Origin: Melissococcus plutonius ATCC 35311
GTDB lineage: Bacteria > Bacillota > Bacilli > Lactobacillales > Enterococcaceae
Assembly (NCBI RefSeq): GCF_000270185.1
Contig: NC_015516.1
Span: 62,001 to 126,000, forward strand
Direction: 5' to 3'
Length of the DNA stretch: 64,000 nt
Below are positions 17,301 through 28,217 of this stretch, piece by piece (position 1 is the stretch's first letter; each line of letters starts with the position of its first letter). The notes beneath the pieces were generated by a model, which had not been told where the DNA came from, ran no database searches, and saw nothing but the letters and a program-made list of their open reading frames with translations. The position numbers were made by a program, and so were the translations under genes.

Positions 17301-17906
17301 TTAAATCCAACCTTGTTCATTTGCTAGATTGATTGCTTCAATACGTGATTTTGTACCTGTTTTGTTTAAAATAGCAGAAATATAATTACGTACAGTACCA
17401 TTACTTAAGAATAAATTTTCAGCTATTTGCTTTGTATTCGCCCCTTTTTTTAATAGATTTAAAATTTCAATTTCCCTATCAGTTAGTGGATTTTTACAAG
17501 TGACAAAAGATTGTGATACCAATTCATGAGAAAAAATCGTATCTCCAGCCAGAATAGAGTAAAGAGAACGGATCAATTCATCGCTTGGACTATCTTTTAA
17601 CATATAGCCGTTGACCTGACTTTGAATAGCTTGCTTAAAATAACTTTCTTGTGCAAAAGTTGTCAAAATAACAATCTTAATATCTAAATTCATAAGCTGA
17701 ATTTGACGAGCAATTTCCAAACCAGTCATCTCAGGCGTCTCAATATCAAGTAAAACGATATCGGGTTTTAATCGAATAATATCGACAAAAGCTGTCTTTC
17801 CATCCGTTGCTGAGCCAATAACTTCAAAATCTTCTTCTAAATTTAAAATCATTTTTAACGCTGTATTTAATAATTCTTGATCTTCTGCTAAATATATTCG
17901 AACCAT
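17301..17906 (-). CDS. LuxR-family response regulator (YvfU/DesR-like)
   Basis: 201 residues. Receiver domain 1-120 with acidic residues E8-D9, phospho-acceptor D54 in VLLDIETPEM, Thr near 82 and Lys near 104 (GYMLKDSP). Residues 135-200 form a LuxR-type helix-turn-helix (LTDREIEILNLLKKGANTKQIAENLFLSNGTVRNYISAILNKTG). GGAGTAAG precedes the ATG. It is the last gene of an ATPase-permease-kinase-regulator set in the same order as the B. subtilis yvfRSTU genes. Its kinase is broken, so it may be unphosphorylated or served by another donor. Confidence 0.93.
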   Translation of the reverse strand: MVRIYLAEDQELLNTALKMILNLEEDFEVIGSATDGKTAFVDIIRLKPDIVLLDIETPEMTGLEIARQIQLMNLDIKIVILTTFAQESYFKQAIQSQVNGYMLKDSPSDELIRSLYSILAGDTIFSHELVSQSFVTCKNPLTDREIEILNLLKKGANTKQIAENLFLSNGTVRNYISAILNKTGTKSRIEAINLANEQGWI

Positions 17907-17912
17907 TTCATC

Positions 17913-19017
17913 TTACTCCTTAGAAAAAGTTATTGTAATCATTGTCCCTTGTCTAGAATTGATTTGGATTGTTCCTTTTTTAGCTGTTACCCTTGTTCTC
18001 ATTCCAGAAAGACCATAGGTACCTTCCTTAATTACATGAAATCCCTTACCATTATCTTTAATCATTGTTAGGTAATTAATGTGACTCTCCGAAAAATGAA
18101 TCTCAGTTAACGTTGCCTGACTATGACGAATGATATTTGTTACTGCTTCTTTGATTACAGCTGATAATGTGTTTTGAATGTCGATTGGCCAAATTTCTGT
18201 TTCCAACTCACCTGATGATAGTAACAAAATATTAGCAATTTGAAGATTCTTTTCTTCTTCTAGCATTGTTTCAGCAAGTGTTCTTTCTTGTAAATTTGCA
18301 ACAATACTACGAACAAGTGTCAAATTTTTTCTAGAAGTATCGGCAATATCTTTTAACTCATTTTTAGTCTGTTTTAAGTCATGATCTAATAACTTTTCAG
18401 CTAATTCTGATTTTAAAGTAATGATTGAGAAAGCCTGCCCTAGGGTTATCATGTAAATCTCGAGCAATTCGTTCTCTTTCATTTTGCCGTATAATCGTTT
18501 CCAATCGCCTGTTTTGTTTATCCAAACGATATATTTTTCGATTGGATTCACTGAGTGCTTTTGCTGCTAGTGGGGTTGAAAGAGCCATAATGAAAGCGAT
18601 AGAAATCCCTACAAAAAAGGCTCCATCTCTTATTCTTGTTGTTAAAAGAACACTAGCTAAACTAACCGCACTACATAAATAATAGATTGTTAGGTATTTG
18701 TAGAATATTCTTTTTGTAATTGGTAAAAAACCGATTTCCCATGCTGTAAAAATAAATAGGTAACTATTATATTGAAAAATACCGAAAAGACAAGCAACGA
18801 TTGATTGAATTACTATATCAACGGATAAATATTTTTGTACTTCATATCCATCTCGATAAGCCTTTAGAAAAATAACTAGGAGTATGAAGAAAAGCCACTT
18901 AATTGATGTATCAAGTGAGAAAAGTTGAATGACGACTGGGAAAAGAAATACTAACCAAAAATAGGGAATAAAACCAAATCTTGCTGGAAATAAAATATGT
19001 TATTTCAGGAAATTCAT
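17913..19017 (-). pseudogene. DesK/YvfT-like sensor kinase, nonsense plus frameshift
   Basis: A HisKA_3-type kinase can be read from ATG 19017 to 17913 only by crossing two lesions. Codon 6 is TAA (19000-19002), right after MNFLK. A one-base insertion at about 18445-18446 then breaks the phospho-acceptor block: the frames ERIARDLHD and TLGQAFSIITLKSELAEKLL join perfectly if one T is removed. Upstream are four or five membrane helices; downstream is the ATPase region with VIKEAVTNIIRHSQA and GTYGLSGMRTRV. Two independent lesions, one of them a nonsense codon, make a true pseudogene much more likely than a sequencing error. Confidence 0.9.
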
Positions 19018-19021
19018 CAAA

Positions 19022-19774
19022 TTAAGCCTCACTTTTTTCTCGATAAATGGTTAAGATTTTGAGACTGCCAAGCAAAATAATCAACCAAAGTAATAGTATG
19101 CCTAAATTTAGTCCATTGAAATTTTGCTTATGAATGAAAATTTTTAAGCATTCGGCGATATGATAGGTTGGTAAAATCTTACCAATTTTTTGCATCCAGG
19201 TAGGCATCATAGTTAACGGCCACCATAAACCACTTAAAATAGCCATTGGAAAAACAATTAAATTACTGATTAGATTAATAACATTACCTGATCCAATTAA
19301 TGATAGCATAATTCCAATCAAAAATAATGGCAACGATAAAATTGGAATGAAGATCAAAAGAAAAATCAAAGTAGAAAAATCAATCGCTACGTGATTTCCA
19401 AAATTAGCAATGATTTCTAGAACCAATGTTGAAACCATAGTTAGAGAGAGGAAAACAACGATCATTGATGAATAATATTGCAATTTAGAAATTGGACTTA
19501 AAGCAACAAATAAGTCGAAATGATGCTCATGATCATCCAATAAAGTATTCGATACAGTAAAAATTGAACTAATCAACGTACTATAAACAACCATGCTGAT
19601 GAGGTAGTCTGTATTCCAAGTTGTTAAGATAGCAGAAGACATTCCCTTGGTCATTACCTGAGTAAATAATAAATAAAAACCACTAGGCATTGCAATACTA
19701 AACAGCAAAAATCGGATATTTCGGAAGATGATTCTAGTATAGTTAATTTTTATTTGAAATAGAAAATTTCTCAT
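19022..19774 (-). CDS. ABC-2 type permease (YvfS-like)
   Basis: 250 residues with six hydrophobic segments (about 20-40, 52-72, 98-125, 132-160, 168-190, 222-240). The block IFTVSNTLLDDHEHHFDLFVALSPISKLQYYSS near residue 63 is the cytoplasmic coupling region of drug-exporter permeases, and LSGLWWPLTMMPTWMQKIGKILPTYH near 190 is the family's conserved C-terminal block. It overlaps the ATPase gene by four bases (ATGA), so both are coupled. The substrate is unknown. Confidence 0.88.
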   Translation of the reverse strand: MRNFLFQIKINYTRIIFRNIRFLLFSIAMPSGFYLLFTQVMTKGMSSAILTTWNTDYLISMVVYSTLISSIFTVSNTLLDDHEHHFDLFVALSPISKLQYYSSMIVVFLSLTMVSTLVLEIIANFGNHVAIDFSTLIFLLIFIPILSLPLFLIGIMLSLIGSGNVINLISNLIVFPMAILSGLWWPLTMMPTWMQKIGKILPTYHIAECLKIFIHKQNFNGLNLGILLLWLIILLGSLKILTIYREKSEA

Positions 19775-20658
19775 TTGTTAGTCTCCTTGTTGATTTCATA
19801 AATGAACGATTCTAATGAACTTAGTTCAACGGTCAGCTCGTTTAAACTTTTGACATAGGGATTTAAGTCTGCAAACAAAATATTTGGTTCCTCTGTTATC
19901 AGTTGATAGTGATCTTGATTTAACCAAATTTTTTTCACAGCAGAAAAATCTTCAAAAATTGCTCTTGGTAATTTTGTAGTAAATTTAATTATAAAATTAC
20001 CCTTTTGTTGTCTTAATTCTTGTAAACTACCATCGTAGACTAATTTAGTGTTTTTTAAGATCAGAACATGATCAGAAATACTATCTAATTCTTCTAAATA
20101 ATGACTGGTAACAAAAAAAGTTTTACCGGCTTGTTTGAATTCCTCGATGGTTTGCCAGAACAATTTCCTACTATAACTGTCCATCCCAGCAGTTGGTTCA
20201 TCTAAAAATATCAACTGTGGATCTCCTGCCATAGCTATAGCAAAATTTAATCGTCTTCTCTGGCCACCTGATAAGTGAGTCATATAGCTATTCTCTTCTT
20301 CTTGTAAATTTGCTAATTGTAATAATGTTTGATAAGCAAGTGGTGTTTTATAATAACTTCTAACTAGTCTCAATAATTCGTTAACTTTGATTTTATTTAA
20401 GGAAAAATCATGTTGAAGCATCACACCAATTTTTTCACGACTTTCTTTAATGATACGTTTACCAAAAAGCGAGATGGTTCCTTCATTTTTAACTATCAAT
20501 TGATTTAGAATATTAATTAGTGTGGATTTTCCAGATCCATTTACTCCCAATAAGGCAATAATTTCTCCCTTTTTTATTTTAAAAGAGATATGATCTAAAA
20601 TTTTTTTATCTTTATAGCTTTTAGAAAGATTTTCTACTTCTAAGATGACTTGATTCAT
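19771..20658 (-). CDS. ABC transporter ATP-binding protein (YvfR-like)
   Basis: 295 residues. Walker A GVNGSGKST near 38, Q loop MLQHDFSLNK near 80, signature LSGGQRRRL near 129, Walker B LIFLDEP near 149, switch His FVTSHYLEELD near 181, plus a 90-residue C-terminal extension usual in drug exporters. AGGAGGG precedes the ATG. It is the first gene of the exporter and two-component set, with the dyad at 20716-20742 just upstream, which suggests control by the LuxR-type regulator of the same set. Confidence 0.92.
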   Translation of the reverse strand: MNQVILEVENLSKSYKDKKILDHISFKIKKGEIIALLGVNGSGKSTLINILNQLIVKNEGTISLFGKRIIKESREKIGVMLQHDFSLNKIKVNELLRLVRSYYKTPLAYQTLLQLANLQEEENSYMTHLSGGQRRRLNFAIAMAGDPQLIFLDEPTAGMDSYSRKLFWQTIEEFKQAGKTFFVTSHYLEELDSISDHVLILKNTKLVYDGSLQELRQQKGNFIIKFTTKLPRAIFEDFSAVKKIWLNQDHYQLITEEPNILFADLNPYVKSLNELTVELSSLESFIYEINKETNK

Positions 20659-20715
20659 TTTTCTTCCCTCCTATTTAACCAATCATAGTATAAATAATAA
20701 AGGTGAAACAGTCAC

Positions 20716-20742
20716 AATTGTCATTATCTTGATATGACAATT
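20716..20742. promoter_or_regulatory. Dyad upstream of the YvfRSTU-like set
   Basis: AATTGTCAT (20716-20724) and ATGACAATT (20734-20742) are perfect complements with 9 bases between them, about 60 bases upstream of the ATPase start and just upstream of a minus-strand TATACT-like -10. LuxR-type regulators bind dyads of this size, so this is the likely operator. Confidence 0.5.
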
Positions 20743-22074
20743 ATCACTTATTTTTATATTGATAATCATTATAATTATTAGAATCTTTCATAAACTCTCA
20801 TCTAAAAATTAAGGTATTGATATTTTATTAATAATTATTAATAGTAAAAAATTATCTAAACATAAAGGATTCATTGCTCTAGAAAAATCATATGAAAATT
20901 TTCATTAATTATACATTACTATATATATTATATAGATTTTTAATATATAAAATTTTTACTAGAGAATATTAACAAAATCTTGATAAATAATAATAATCCT
21001 ATGTTGATTTCTATATTACATTTACAATATGACGTAATAACATTAAAAAATAAGTAAAATAAGTAAAATAAATATATTAGATAAAAATAGTTAGAAGTTT
21101 TGAATTTGAACAAAACAATATTATTCCTTATGATAAATTTTGGTTATTTTGCTACTGCAATTACCCCTAGAATCTTTTTTATTAATATAAATATAGCTTG
21201 TTTATATTCACTAAACTAGGCAAAAATATTAAATTTAAAATAAACAGAATTTATATAAATCTTTTCTAAATAAGGATTTTTTATAACAATTTTTATCTAA
21301 TTTTACTAAAAGTATAGGTTTTAAAATAATAGATATATTTAAAAAGTATTGCTAACAAATTATAAATATAATTTGTTTTTTTATGTTGCAAGTGTATATT
21401 AACTGATATATACTATTTATAGAAATTAATAATATTATTTAAATTAGATAATAATAACAAATTAAAAATTACTTATTTGATTTTTGATTAATTGATTCGT
21501 TCACTTAACTTAAAACAAAAATAATTAATTATTATATATAATTTATTTTTTAATTAATCAAAAAAGATAGGGTTTACATTGTGAATAATCAAAAGATAAC
21601 TAATCAATATACCTGAAGATTGAATTTTGATTTTAAAAAATTTTAAAGACATATTACATTTTATTTAAAATTGTTTGGCAATAATTTCAATAGGTGAAAT
21701 AACATAGAGATTAAAAAAACTAACATTAAATAATAATTTATGTTTATTGAAGAATCAATTAAAGATAGAATGAATTTTATTTTTGTTGAATAAATATTTT
21801 TACTACTTAGTTAAATAAATAAAATAACTAACTCTGATGGTGACTAATTTATTAATTTTAACGAATTGGTTTTTATTTTTAATTACTATAAATTTGTTGA
21901 ATGAATGGAACAAAATTTTAATCAGAAAGGTATTATTTATGCAAGATAGACGCGATAGTTATCTTTTTGGGACGGATATAAGTCCACTTTTGATTGTGAT
22001 GTATTACACATATCTACTAGATAATCTAAAAATAAATCGTTATAAATTATGCTCAAAAAGAAAGGAAAATTAAG
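20743..22074. other. 1.3 kb AT-rich desert
   Basis: No gene seen. The sequence is extremely A+T-rich with stops in all frames. A frame at 21837-22073 has a hydrophobic start but no RBS and ends directly at the next gene's RBS, so it is not called. The region should contain the promoter of the surface-protein gene at 22075. Confidence 0.4.
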
Positions 22075-23796
22075 ATGTTAGATAAAAAGAGAGAACAAGG
22101 TAGAAAAATAATTACAAATGCAACAAAAAATGTTAAAAGATCAACACACGTATTAATGTGTGGACTTGTTTTAGCAGGAGTTGCCGGACCAGCAATTACG
22201 GCATTTGCGGTAAGCAATGGTACAGATATAAAGACTTCAGAAGCAACTCAAAATAGTACTACAACAACTTCTGCTGCTTCAAGTAGTAATACTCCAGCTA
22301 CCTAAGTTGCTCAAAACGATAATGCTAAAGCTACTCAAGGTAGCACTGCAGCTACTCGAGCTGATTCAGCTGCTTCGACTAAACAAAATAGCACTATAGC
22401 TTCTTCACCAGTACCAAGTAAACAATCTGAAGCACAACAAGCAACAACTGATGTTCAAACATAAACTAGTACAGTTACCATTCAATATGTAGATACAACG
22501 ACTGGACAAGTGTTTGCAAGTAAACCAATTGAAGGTAAAGTTGGAGAAGCTGTGACTTACAGTATTCCTCAAGAAAGTAAAAAATTAACCCTAGATGCAA
22601 AACGCTTACCAAAAGGAACAGAACAAAATGGGGATAACTTTGTTTGGAATGGTGTATGTACAGCAGAAAAACAAACGATTACTTTTTATTATGGTGAGGT
22701 AAAAGAAGGAACGATTACTTTTAATTTAGTAGATAATGCTACAGGAAAAATTATTCGTACAACAGAAAAAACGCCTAAAATTGGTGAAGATGTTTCTTAT
22801 GCAGCACCAGACTCATTCAAACATTTTAAAATAAATGCAAAACGTTTACCAATAGGTGCTGCACAAGAAGGTGAAAATTTCATCTGGAGAGGTGTCGGTA
22901 AATTAGATGATCAAACTGTAAACTTCTATTATGATGAAGCTGAACAAGGAACAATTACTTTTAACTTAGTGGATAATATTACAGGAAAAATTATTCGTTC
23001 AATTGAAAAGACACCAAAAATTGGTGAAGATATTTCCTATACTATTCCTGAAGCATTCAAGAATTTCAAATTGAATACAAGACGTTTACAAGAAGGAACT
23101 ACCCAGGAAGGTAACAAATATGTTTGGACAGGTATTGGTAAATTAGATGACCAAATTGTAAACTTTTATTATGATGAAACAATACCAGGCGTAACAAACA
23201 CTGAAACTAAGGATATTACTCGTACAATTGATTTAGTCAAAGATGGTAAGGTATTTAAGGAAGAAATCCAAACAGTTCACTTTACCCGAACTGCTACCAC
23301 TGATCAAATGACTGGAAAAACAACCTATACAGATTGGGAAACTACACATGCTAAATTTGATGATTTTAAATTATCTGATATAGAAGGTTATACTCATAAA
23401 AATAAAATGATCAAGGCAATGCCTGTTAAGGTAACCGATAAAGATGTAGTAGTAACAGAACTATATACAAAAGTAACTGATGGAAAAGAAAATAATGGTA
23501 ACAATAACCAAGGAACAACCAATAACGGTGGCAACAACCAAGGAACAACCAACGGTGGAAAGAGCAACAAAGGAATAAATACCAATAAAAATAATAATCA
23601 AAAACATGCCAATCTAGGATATCATAAAGCAGGTGATCCTAAGAAAAATCATTTTGCTAACAAAGGAAATACTGCTACTAAAAAATTACCTATGACTGGT
23701 GAAAAAATTTCTAAAATTGTTGCTTCAAGTGGTTTTGGTGTATTAATGCTTACAGCAGCTGCATGGGTTATTTCAAAAAGAAAAAGGACTAATTAA
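22075..23796 (+). pseudogene. LPMTG-anchored MucBP-type surface protein with two nonsense codons
   Basis: One uninterrupted frame of 573 codons carries two TAA codons, at 22303-22305 and 22462-22464, each where a CAA would suffice. The order is a long signal peptide (to about residue 45, ending AITAFA), a Ser/Thr/Ala/Gln-rich stretch, three 65-residue MucBP-like repeats (each starting TITFNLVD or TIQYVD and ending NFYYDE or TFYYGE), a Mub-B2-like unit (VHFTRTATTDQMTGKTTYTDW), an Asn/Gly/Gln/Thr-rich spacer and the sorting signal LPMTGE plus hydrophobic helix and basic tail. The ATG has AAAGGA upstream. The intact ancestor was a sortase-anchored adhesin for mucus or glycans. Confidence 0.88.
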
Positions 23797-24291
23797 AAGT
23801 CATCATTTTTTCTTCGATTTAAAAGAAGTTAAAAACAAGATATCTTAATACAAATTTTTGATAAAAATTAATCCTTGTTCTTGTTTCCTTACCGAGTACT
23901 ATTTTCCATAGTTAAATTAAAAATGATTTAGTTATCCATAATCTTTTCACTCCCTCATCAACTAGGTTGTTGATTCTTTTTAATTCTACCTGAATAGTTT
24001 TAACAGTAGCACCCATCTTCTTCAATATTTTTCTAATATTCATTCAGAATATTTTTATAAATAGGTTAATTATTGAACTTTTTTTATGTTGAATATAATC
24101 ACTTGAGAAAGACATTAAACGATATAAGGAAGATTAAAATTTTAATAAGATCCTTCCTGCCCCTCTGTTTTATTCATAAATAATGATTAAAATAAAAGTT
24201 AAAAAGCTAGGATGATTTATTTGAATTAACTTTTTGACATTCTTAGTAAATAAATCAAATCTATTATAATAGGCGATGAAAGAAGGTTAGT
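23797..24291. other. Gap without gene
   Basis: No gene. A GTTGTTGAT-containing dyad near 23959 is the only structured element, and no certain terminator for the surface protein was found. Confidence 0.4.
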
Positions 24292-24777
24292 ATGATGAAA
24301 AAAATACCTCCTATTATTACACCGGTGGCTATTGTTTCTATAGGATTAGTGCTAGGTACTACGACGACAATTGTAAATAGCAGTCCTACCTATGGATTGA
24401 AAAAAGAAAATATATCAACACCGTCAACTTCATCTGTAATAAATAGTAAAGATGAGGAAAAAGGCAAAGATCAAACAGAAACAACAGAATCTATCAACAA
24501 TTCTGCTACCTCAACTACTTCATCCATAGATGAAACAATGGATGAAAATACAAGTAATACGTCAAATCTAGAATCAAAAGATCAAACAGAATCAACGTCC
24601 AGTACAGATAACAGAAACAGGGAAGAACAAAGCGCAGAAAATAAGGGCAATGATGAACCAAGTGTAAATGATAGAAATCAGGAAGAACCAACAACAGCAC
24701 CTTATCCAGCTGCTGATAATACGGATAAACAACCTACTCAAAGGGCAAACACTACTATTCAAAGTGGACAAAATTAG
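24292..24777 (+). CDS. Secreted or anchored Ser/Thr/Asn/Glu-rich protein
   Basis: 161 residues. A basic start and one hydrophobic segment (about 8-27) are followed by about 130 residues of low complexity rich in Ser, Thr, Asn, Glu and Gln (repeated DQTE and NRNxEE units). There is no LPXTG motif or wall-binding domain, so it is either secreted or held by its uncleaved N-terminal helix. ATG 24292 or 24295 follows GAAAGAAGG. The membrane-protein gene at 24805 follows closely, so they may form an operon. Fast-evolving stalk proteins like this cannot be assigned by sequence. Confidence 0.6.
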   Translation: MMKKIPPIITPVAIVSIGLVLGTTTTIVNSSPTYGLKKENISTPSTSSVINSKDEEKGKDQTETTESINNSATSTTSSIDETMDENTSNTSNLESKDQTESTSSTDNRNREEQSAENKGNDEPSVNDRNQEEPTTAPYPAADNTDKQPTQRANTTIQSGQN

Positions 24778-24804
24778 CATAAAAGGCAGGTGAATATTAG
24801 TCAG

Positions 24805-25635
24805 ATGTTTACATTATTAGATGGACTAAATCATTTTTTAAGTTATTTTAACTTAAAAATAAAAGTAAAAAGTCGACTACATATCATTTTAGGTATTTTT
24901 ACGACCGGTTATATTGGGTATTTAACACTTAAATTTTTCCGATACCATGCTCTAGGGAGAGGTATTATATATTTATTGATTTTTTTAATTTTACTTTACT
25001 TTTTAATTTTAAATATCTTTTATTATTTCTTTGATAAAAATGTTAAATGGGATATCACGCCATTTTTTGAAAAATTTGCACAGGTAGAAAATCCAGATGA
25101 ACAGAACAAAAAGGCAATAAAAAATAAAAATGGCGTGTATGCAGATCGAATGGTTATTTATGATGAGACCAAGCAGAATTTAGATGATTATCAAGCATTT
25201 GATACAACTTTGGATTATTTAGTAAATAGTCAGGAAGATCTAGGACAATTAGTGGAATTTATGCTAGATAACCATTTGGCAGAAAAAAATACAAAGGCAG
25301 TAAAAAAACAAATTGGCCAAAGGCGAACAGCGGAAAAAATAGCTTATGAGATTGGTTCTGGTATTGAGATTCCTTCATTTACCATTAGAGCTGATCGACA
25401 TGATTTAATTTTATCCATTGGGTTAAATGCAACCGAGCGAGTAGAGATTGCCCGATTGAAAGAAATTGGTAATGTTCCGGCTGATAAAATGGGAGAAACC
25501 TATGATATTGTTGCAAAATCGGCAACTATTGTAGGAGGAAAATACAAGAAATATAAAAATGATGGTATTGAATCAGGCGAAGAACCCTATACAGTTCAAT
25601 TACAAGTCGCTTATTTTGCCAAATTACCTGTATAA
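24805..25635 (+). CDS. Conserved Lactobacillales membrane protein (DUF6681-like)
   Basis: 276 residues from ATG 24805 (AGGTGA 11 bases upstream); GTG at 24790 is possible but has poorer spacing. Two membrane helices (about 27-46 and 55-77) are followed by a cytoplasmic domain of about 190 residues with conserved-looking blocks GVYADRMVIYDETKQNLDDY, EFMLDNHLAE and TRADRHDLILSIGLNATERVE (quoted in part). I associate this layout with the DUF6681 family of lactic acid bacteria, from memory. No function is known. No sign of damage, in contrast to its neighbours. Confidence 0.7.
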   Translation: MFTLLDGLNHFLSYFNLKIKVKSRLHIILGIFTTGYIGYLTLKFFRYHALGRGIIYLLIFLILLYFLILNIFYYFFDKNVKWDITPFFEKFAQVENPDEQNKKAIKNKNGVYADRMVIYDETKQNLDDYQAFDTTLDYLVNSQEDLGQLVEFMLDNHLAEKNTKAVKKQIGQRRTAEKIAYEIGSGIEIPSFTIRADRHDLILSIGLNATERVEIARLKEIGNVPADKMGETYDIVAKSATIVGGKYKKYKNDGIESGEEPYTVQLQVAYFAKLPV

Positions 25636-27053
25636 TTGAGAGAACAATCAAATAATTGAAAAACTGATTCTTCATTTTAATGGAGGATCGGTTTTAATTT
25701 TACAAGGCAGATCAGATTAAAAATAATTGCAGTAACTATAACTTTTTAATTTTTTTAATAATAAATAAAATTATTATAACTGATAAGTTATATCGTCAAC
25801 AAAATTTTTGGTTTTTTCTGATATAAATTTTGAATTCTAGCTATCAGTAATTTTCTAATAAATTATTCGAGTTTTTTTATTTATGAATAAATCTTTATTT
25901 TTAATTATTTATAACGACTTTTTATAAAAAGATTTAATTTATATAACTATATTTAATTTATTTTTTAAATCTTTGATTATCTTTGAATCCTCTTAAGCAT
26001 TCTTTTAATAAATTGATTAAAAAATATAATTCTTTATTTTTAAATTTTTGAAAAATGATTCATTGTATTAATTCTTATATTTAATGACAAAATTGATTGT
26101 ATAGATTTTTTATTCATTTTTGCTTTAGGGTATAGTTTTTTGATAATATAAATCCCTAGGTGACTGAATAGAAGAAAAAGGATCAAAAACAGAATTGGTT
26201 ACAAACGGCCTATATGATTCGTATAATTGATTTATTATTGGATTTAGATATTAATATTTTTATTTCTATTAAAAAGTACAATACACTCAGTTCTGCTAAA
26301 AGAAAAATTATCACAAATGTAGTTAATAAAACTAAATTTAATAGGTCACTATTTATTTTGAGATTGGCACCTTTTGAATAAAAAACCAATTGATTTAGCA
26401 ATAAGTATAATTTATTTTATTGTTAATAGTATTTCTGTTTTGAAATTCATATTCAATAAATTGTAGAAGTGAGATTAGAAACCTCTTTAGGTTAATTCTA
26501 GAAACCATTTCTAATAGGATGTTAATTTTTTGTAACAATCATGGTAGAGCAATATGCTAGGATGCTCATTCTAAATGACAATGATTAAATGCTAGACGCA
26601 TAAAGTAGAAAATATGGTTGGTATTAACAATCTAGGTGGTGATTAAGATCTTTATTGGTAAATTAATTTATGAAATTTAAACGATTGATTTCAACGTATT
26701 AGCTGATAGTAGTATACAATTAATCTACTTTATTCCACGTACAATAAAGGAGCATTTGTTCAACTGCTAATCCTGTTTACTGAAATTGTATCTAGTATCC
26801 TGAATAATGAATATATAGATGCTTTGAAAGATCAATTTGTACTAAATTCAATTCGACCATTTTAAATTTACGAATTACCAATTAGTAATAAAAATATGAA
26901 AAACTTAATGAAAAAAGATATAGTTCTCAATTGATTAACAAAATGACAAATAAAACAAATTTTAGATGTTATGAAAAAATCAATAGTTATAGAAAGATTC
27001 TTGAAAATTTCATTTTGATGCAAATTCAAAATTTTTAAGGAGGAACAAATAAT
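25636..27053. other. 1.4 kb AT-rich region with possible coding debris
   Basis: No intact gene. Plus-strand stretches at about 26150-26215 (KKKDQKQNWLQTAYMI) and 26733-26862 (YNKGAFVQLLILFTEIVSSI then to a stop) look more protein-like than chance and may be remnants of one gene ahead of glycerate kinase. An inverted repeat at about 25660-25700 (AACTGATTCTTC / GGATCGGTT) is a possible terminator of the preceding gene. Confidence 0.35.
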
Positions 27054-28217
27054 ATGAAAATGAATAAGATACTCATTGCCATGGACTCTTTCAAAGGCAG
27101 TGCAACTAGTAAGGAAGTAGGAGAATGGGTAAAAACTGGTATGATGAATGTCACACAAAACTTAGATATCTCTGTGCTTTCAGTTGCAGATGGCGGTGAA
27201 GGAACGCTTGATTCATTAATTAAGGGAAATAAAGGTAACATATATAGGCAAATTGTTCAGGACCCACTTGGCCGAAAGATCTCTGCAAGGTTTGGTATGT
27301 TAGATAAATCTACAGCTGTAATTGAAATGGCTGAAGCTAGTGGAATTACCTTAATAGAGCAGAACGAATCAAATGCATTACGTGCTTCAACATTTGGTGT
27401 AGGTGAATTGCTTTTAGCGGCTATAGAAAAGGGAGCTGAAGTAGTCTATATTGGTATTGGAGGCAGTGCAACCACAGATGGTGGAGCTGGAATGGCGCAA
27501 GCTTTAGGAGTTAAAATGTTAGACGCAACAGGAAATTCAATCAAACCCGGCGTACAGGGATTAGAAACACTAGCACATATTTCTCTAAACGAGATGGATA
27601 AAAGAATACCGACAATTAAAATAAAAATCTTGTCAGATGTCACAAATCCCTTAACAGGAAATACTGGTGCTGCAGCAGTTTACGGGCTACAAAAAGGCAT
27701 ACCAGAAAATATGATTGCTGAAGTTGATAAATGGTTAGAAAATTATAGTACTATTTTGAAAAAAGATTTAGGTATAGATATTGAACAAACTTCCGGTTCA
27801 GGAGCAGATGGTGGATTAGGTGCAGGGCTATTAGCATTTACAAATGCAACCATGACACATGGAATAGATGAAATATTATGTCTGCTTAATTTTGAAAAAA
27901 GAATTTTAGACGTAGATTAGATTATCACAGGTGAAGGAAAAATGGATAATCAATCTGTACATGGCAAAGCACCCATTGGAATTGCCAAGATAGCAAAAGC
28001 TAAGAATATTCCTGTTATTGCAATTGTAGCTAACAGAGATTCAGATTTAACAATGGTCTACCAAGCAGGAATTGATCTGGTTTTATCAATTATCGATTCT
28101 CCAATGACACTAGATAACGCGATTGAAAATGTTAAACAACATACAATAACAACGGGCGAAACAGCAATACGAGCTTTTTTATTGGGTGGAAAAAGAAATA
28201 AAGTGGAAAAAGAATGA
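27054..28217 (+). pseudogene. glxK: Glycerate kinase interrupted by TAG
   Basis: Glycerate kinases of the GlxK/GarK family phosphorylate D-glycerate with ATP. A single frame of 387 codons, the normal family length, covers the protein: MDSFKGSATSKEVGEWV at the start, SVADGGEGTLDSL near 43, IGIGGSATTDGGAGMAQALG near 137, SGADGGLGAGLLAF near 248 and ITGEGKMDNQSVHGKAP near 291. Codon 289 is TAG (27918-27920) in the sequence VD-stop-IITGEG, where a Leu (TTG) or Trp (TGG) codon would need a single change. The lesion removes about 100 C-terminal residues including conserved active-site parts. AAGGAGG lies before the ATG. No other glycerate or sugar-acid genes are nearby. Confidence 0.92.

Noticed and set aside
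21837-22073. 78-residue frame ahead of the LPMTG protein
   Set aside because: No RBS, its end coincides with the next gene's RBS, composition typical of AT-rich chance frames.
26210-26401. Minus-strand hydrophobic frame
   Set aside because: No RBS, ATT-rich hydrophobic run, surrounded by stops.
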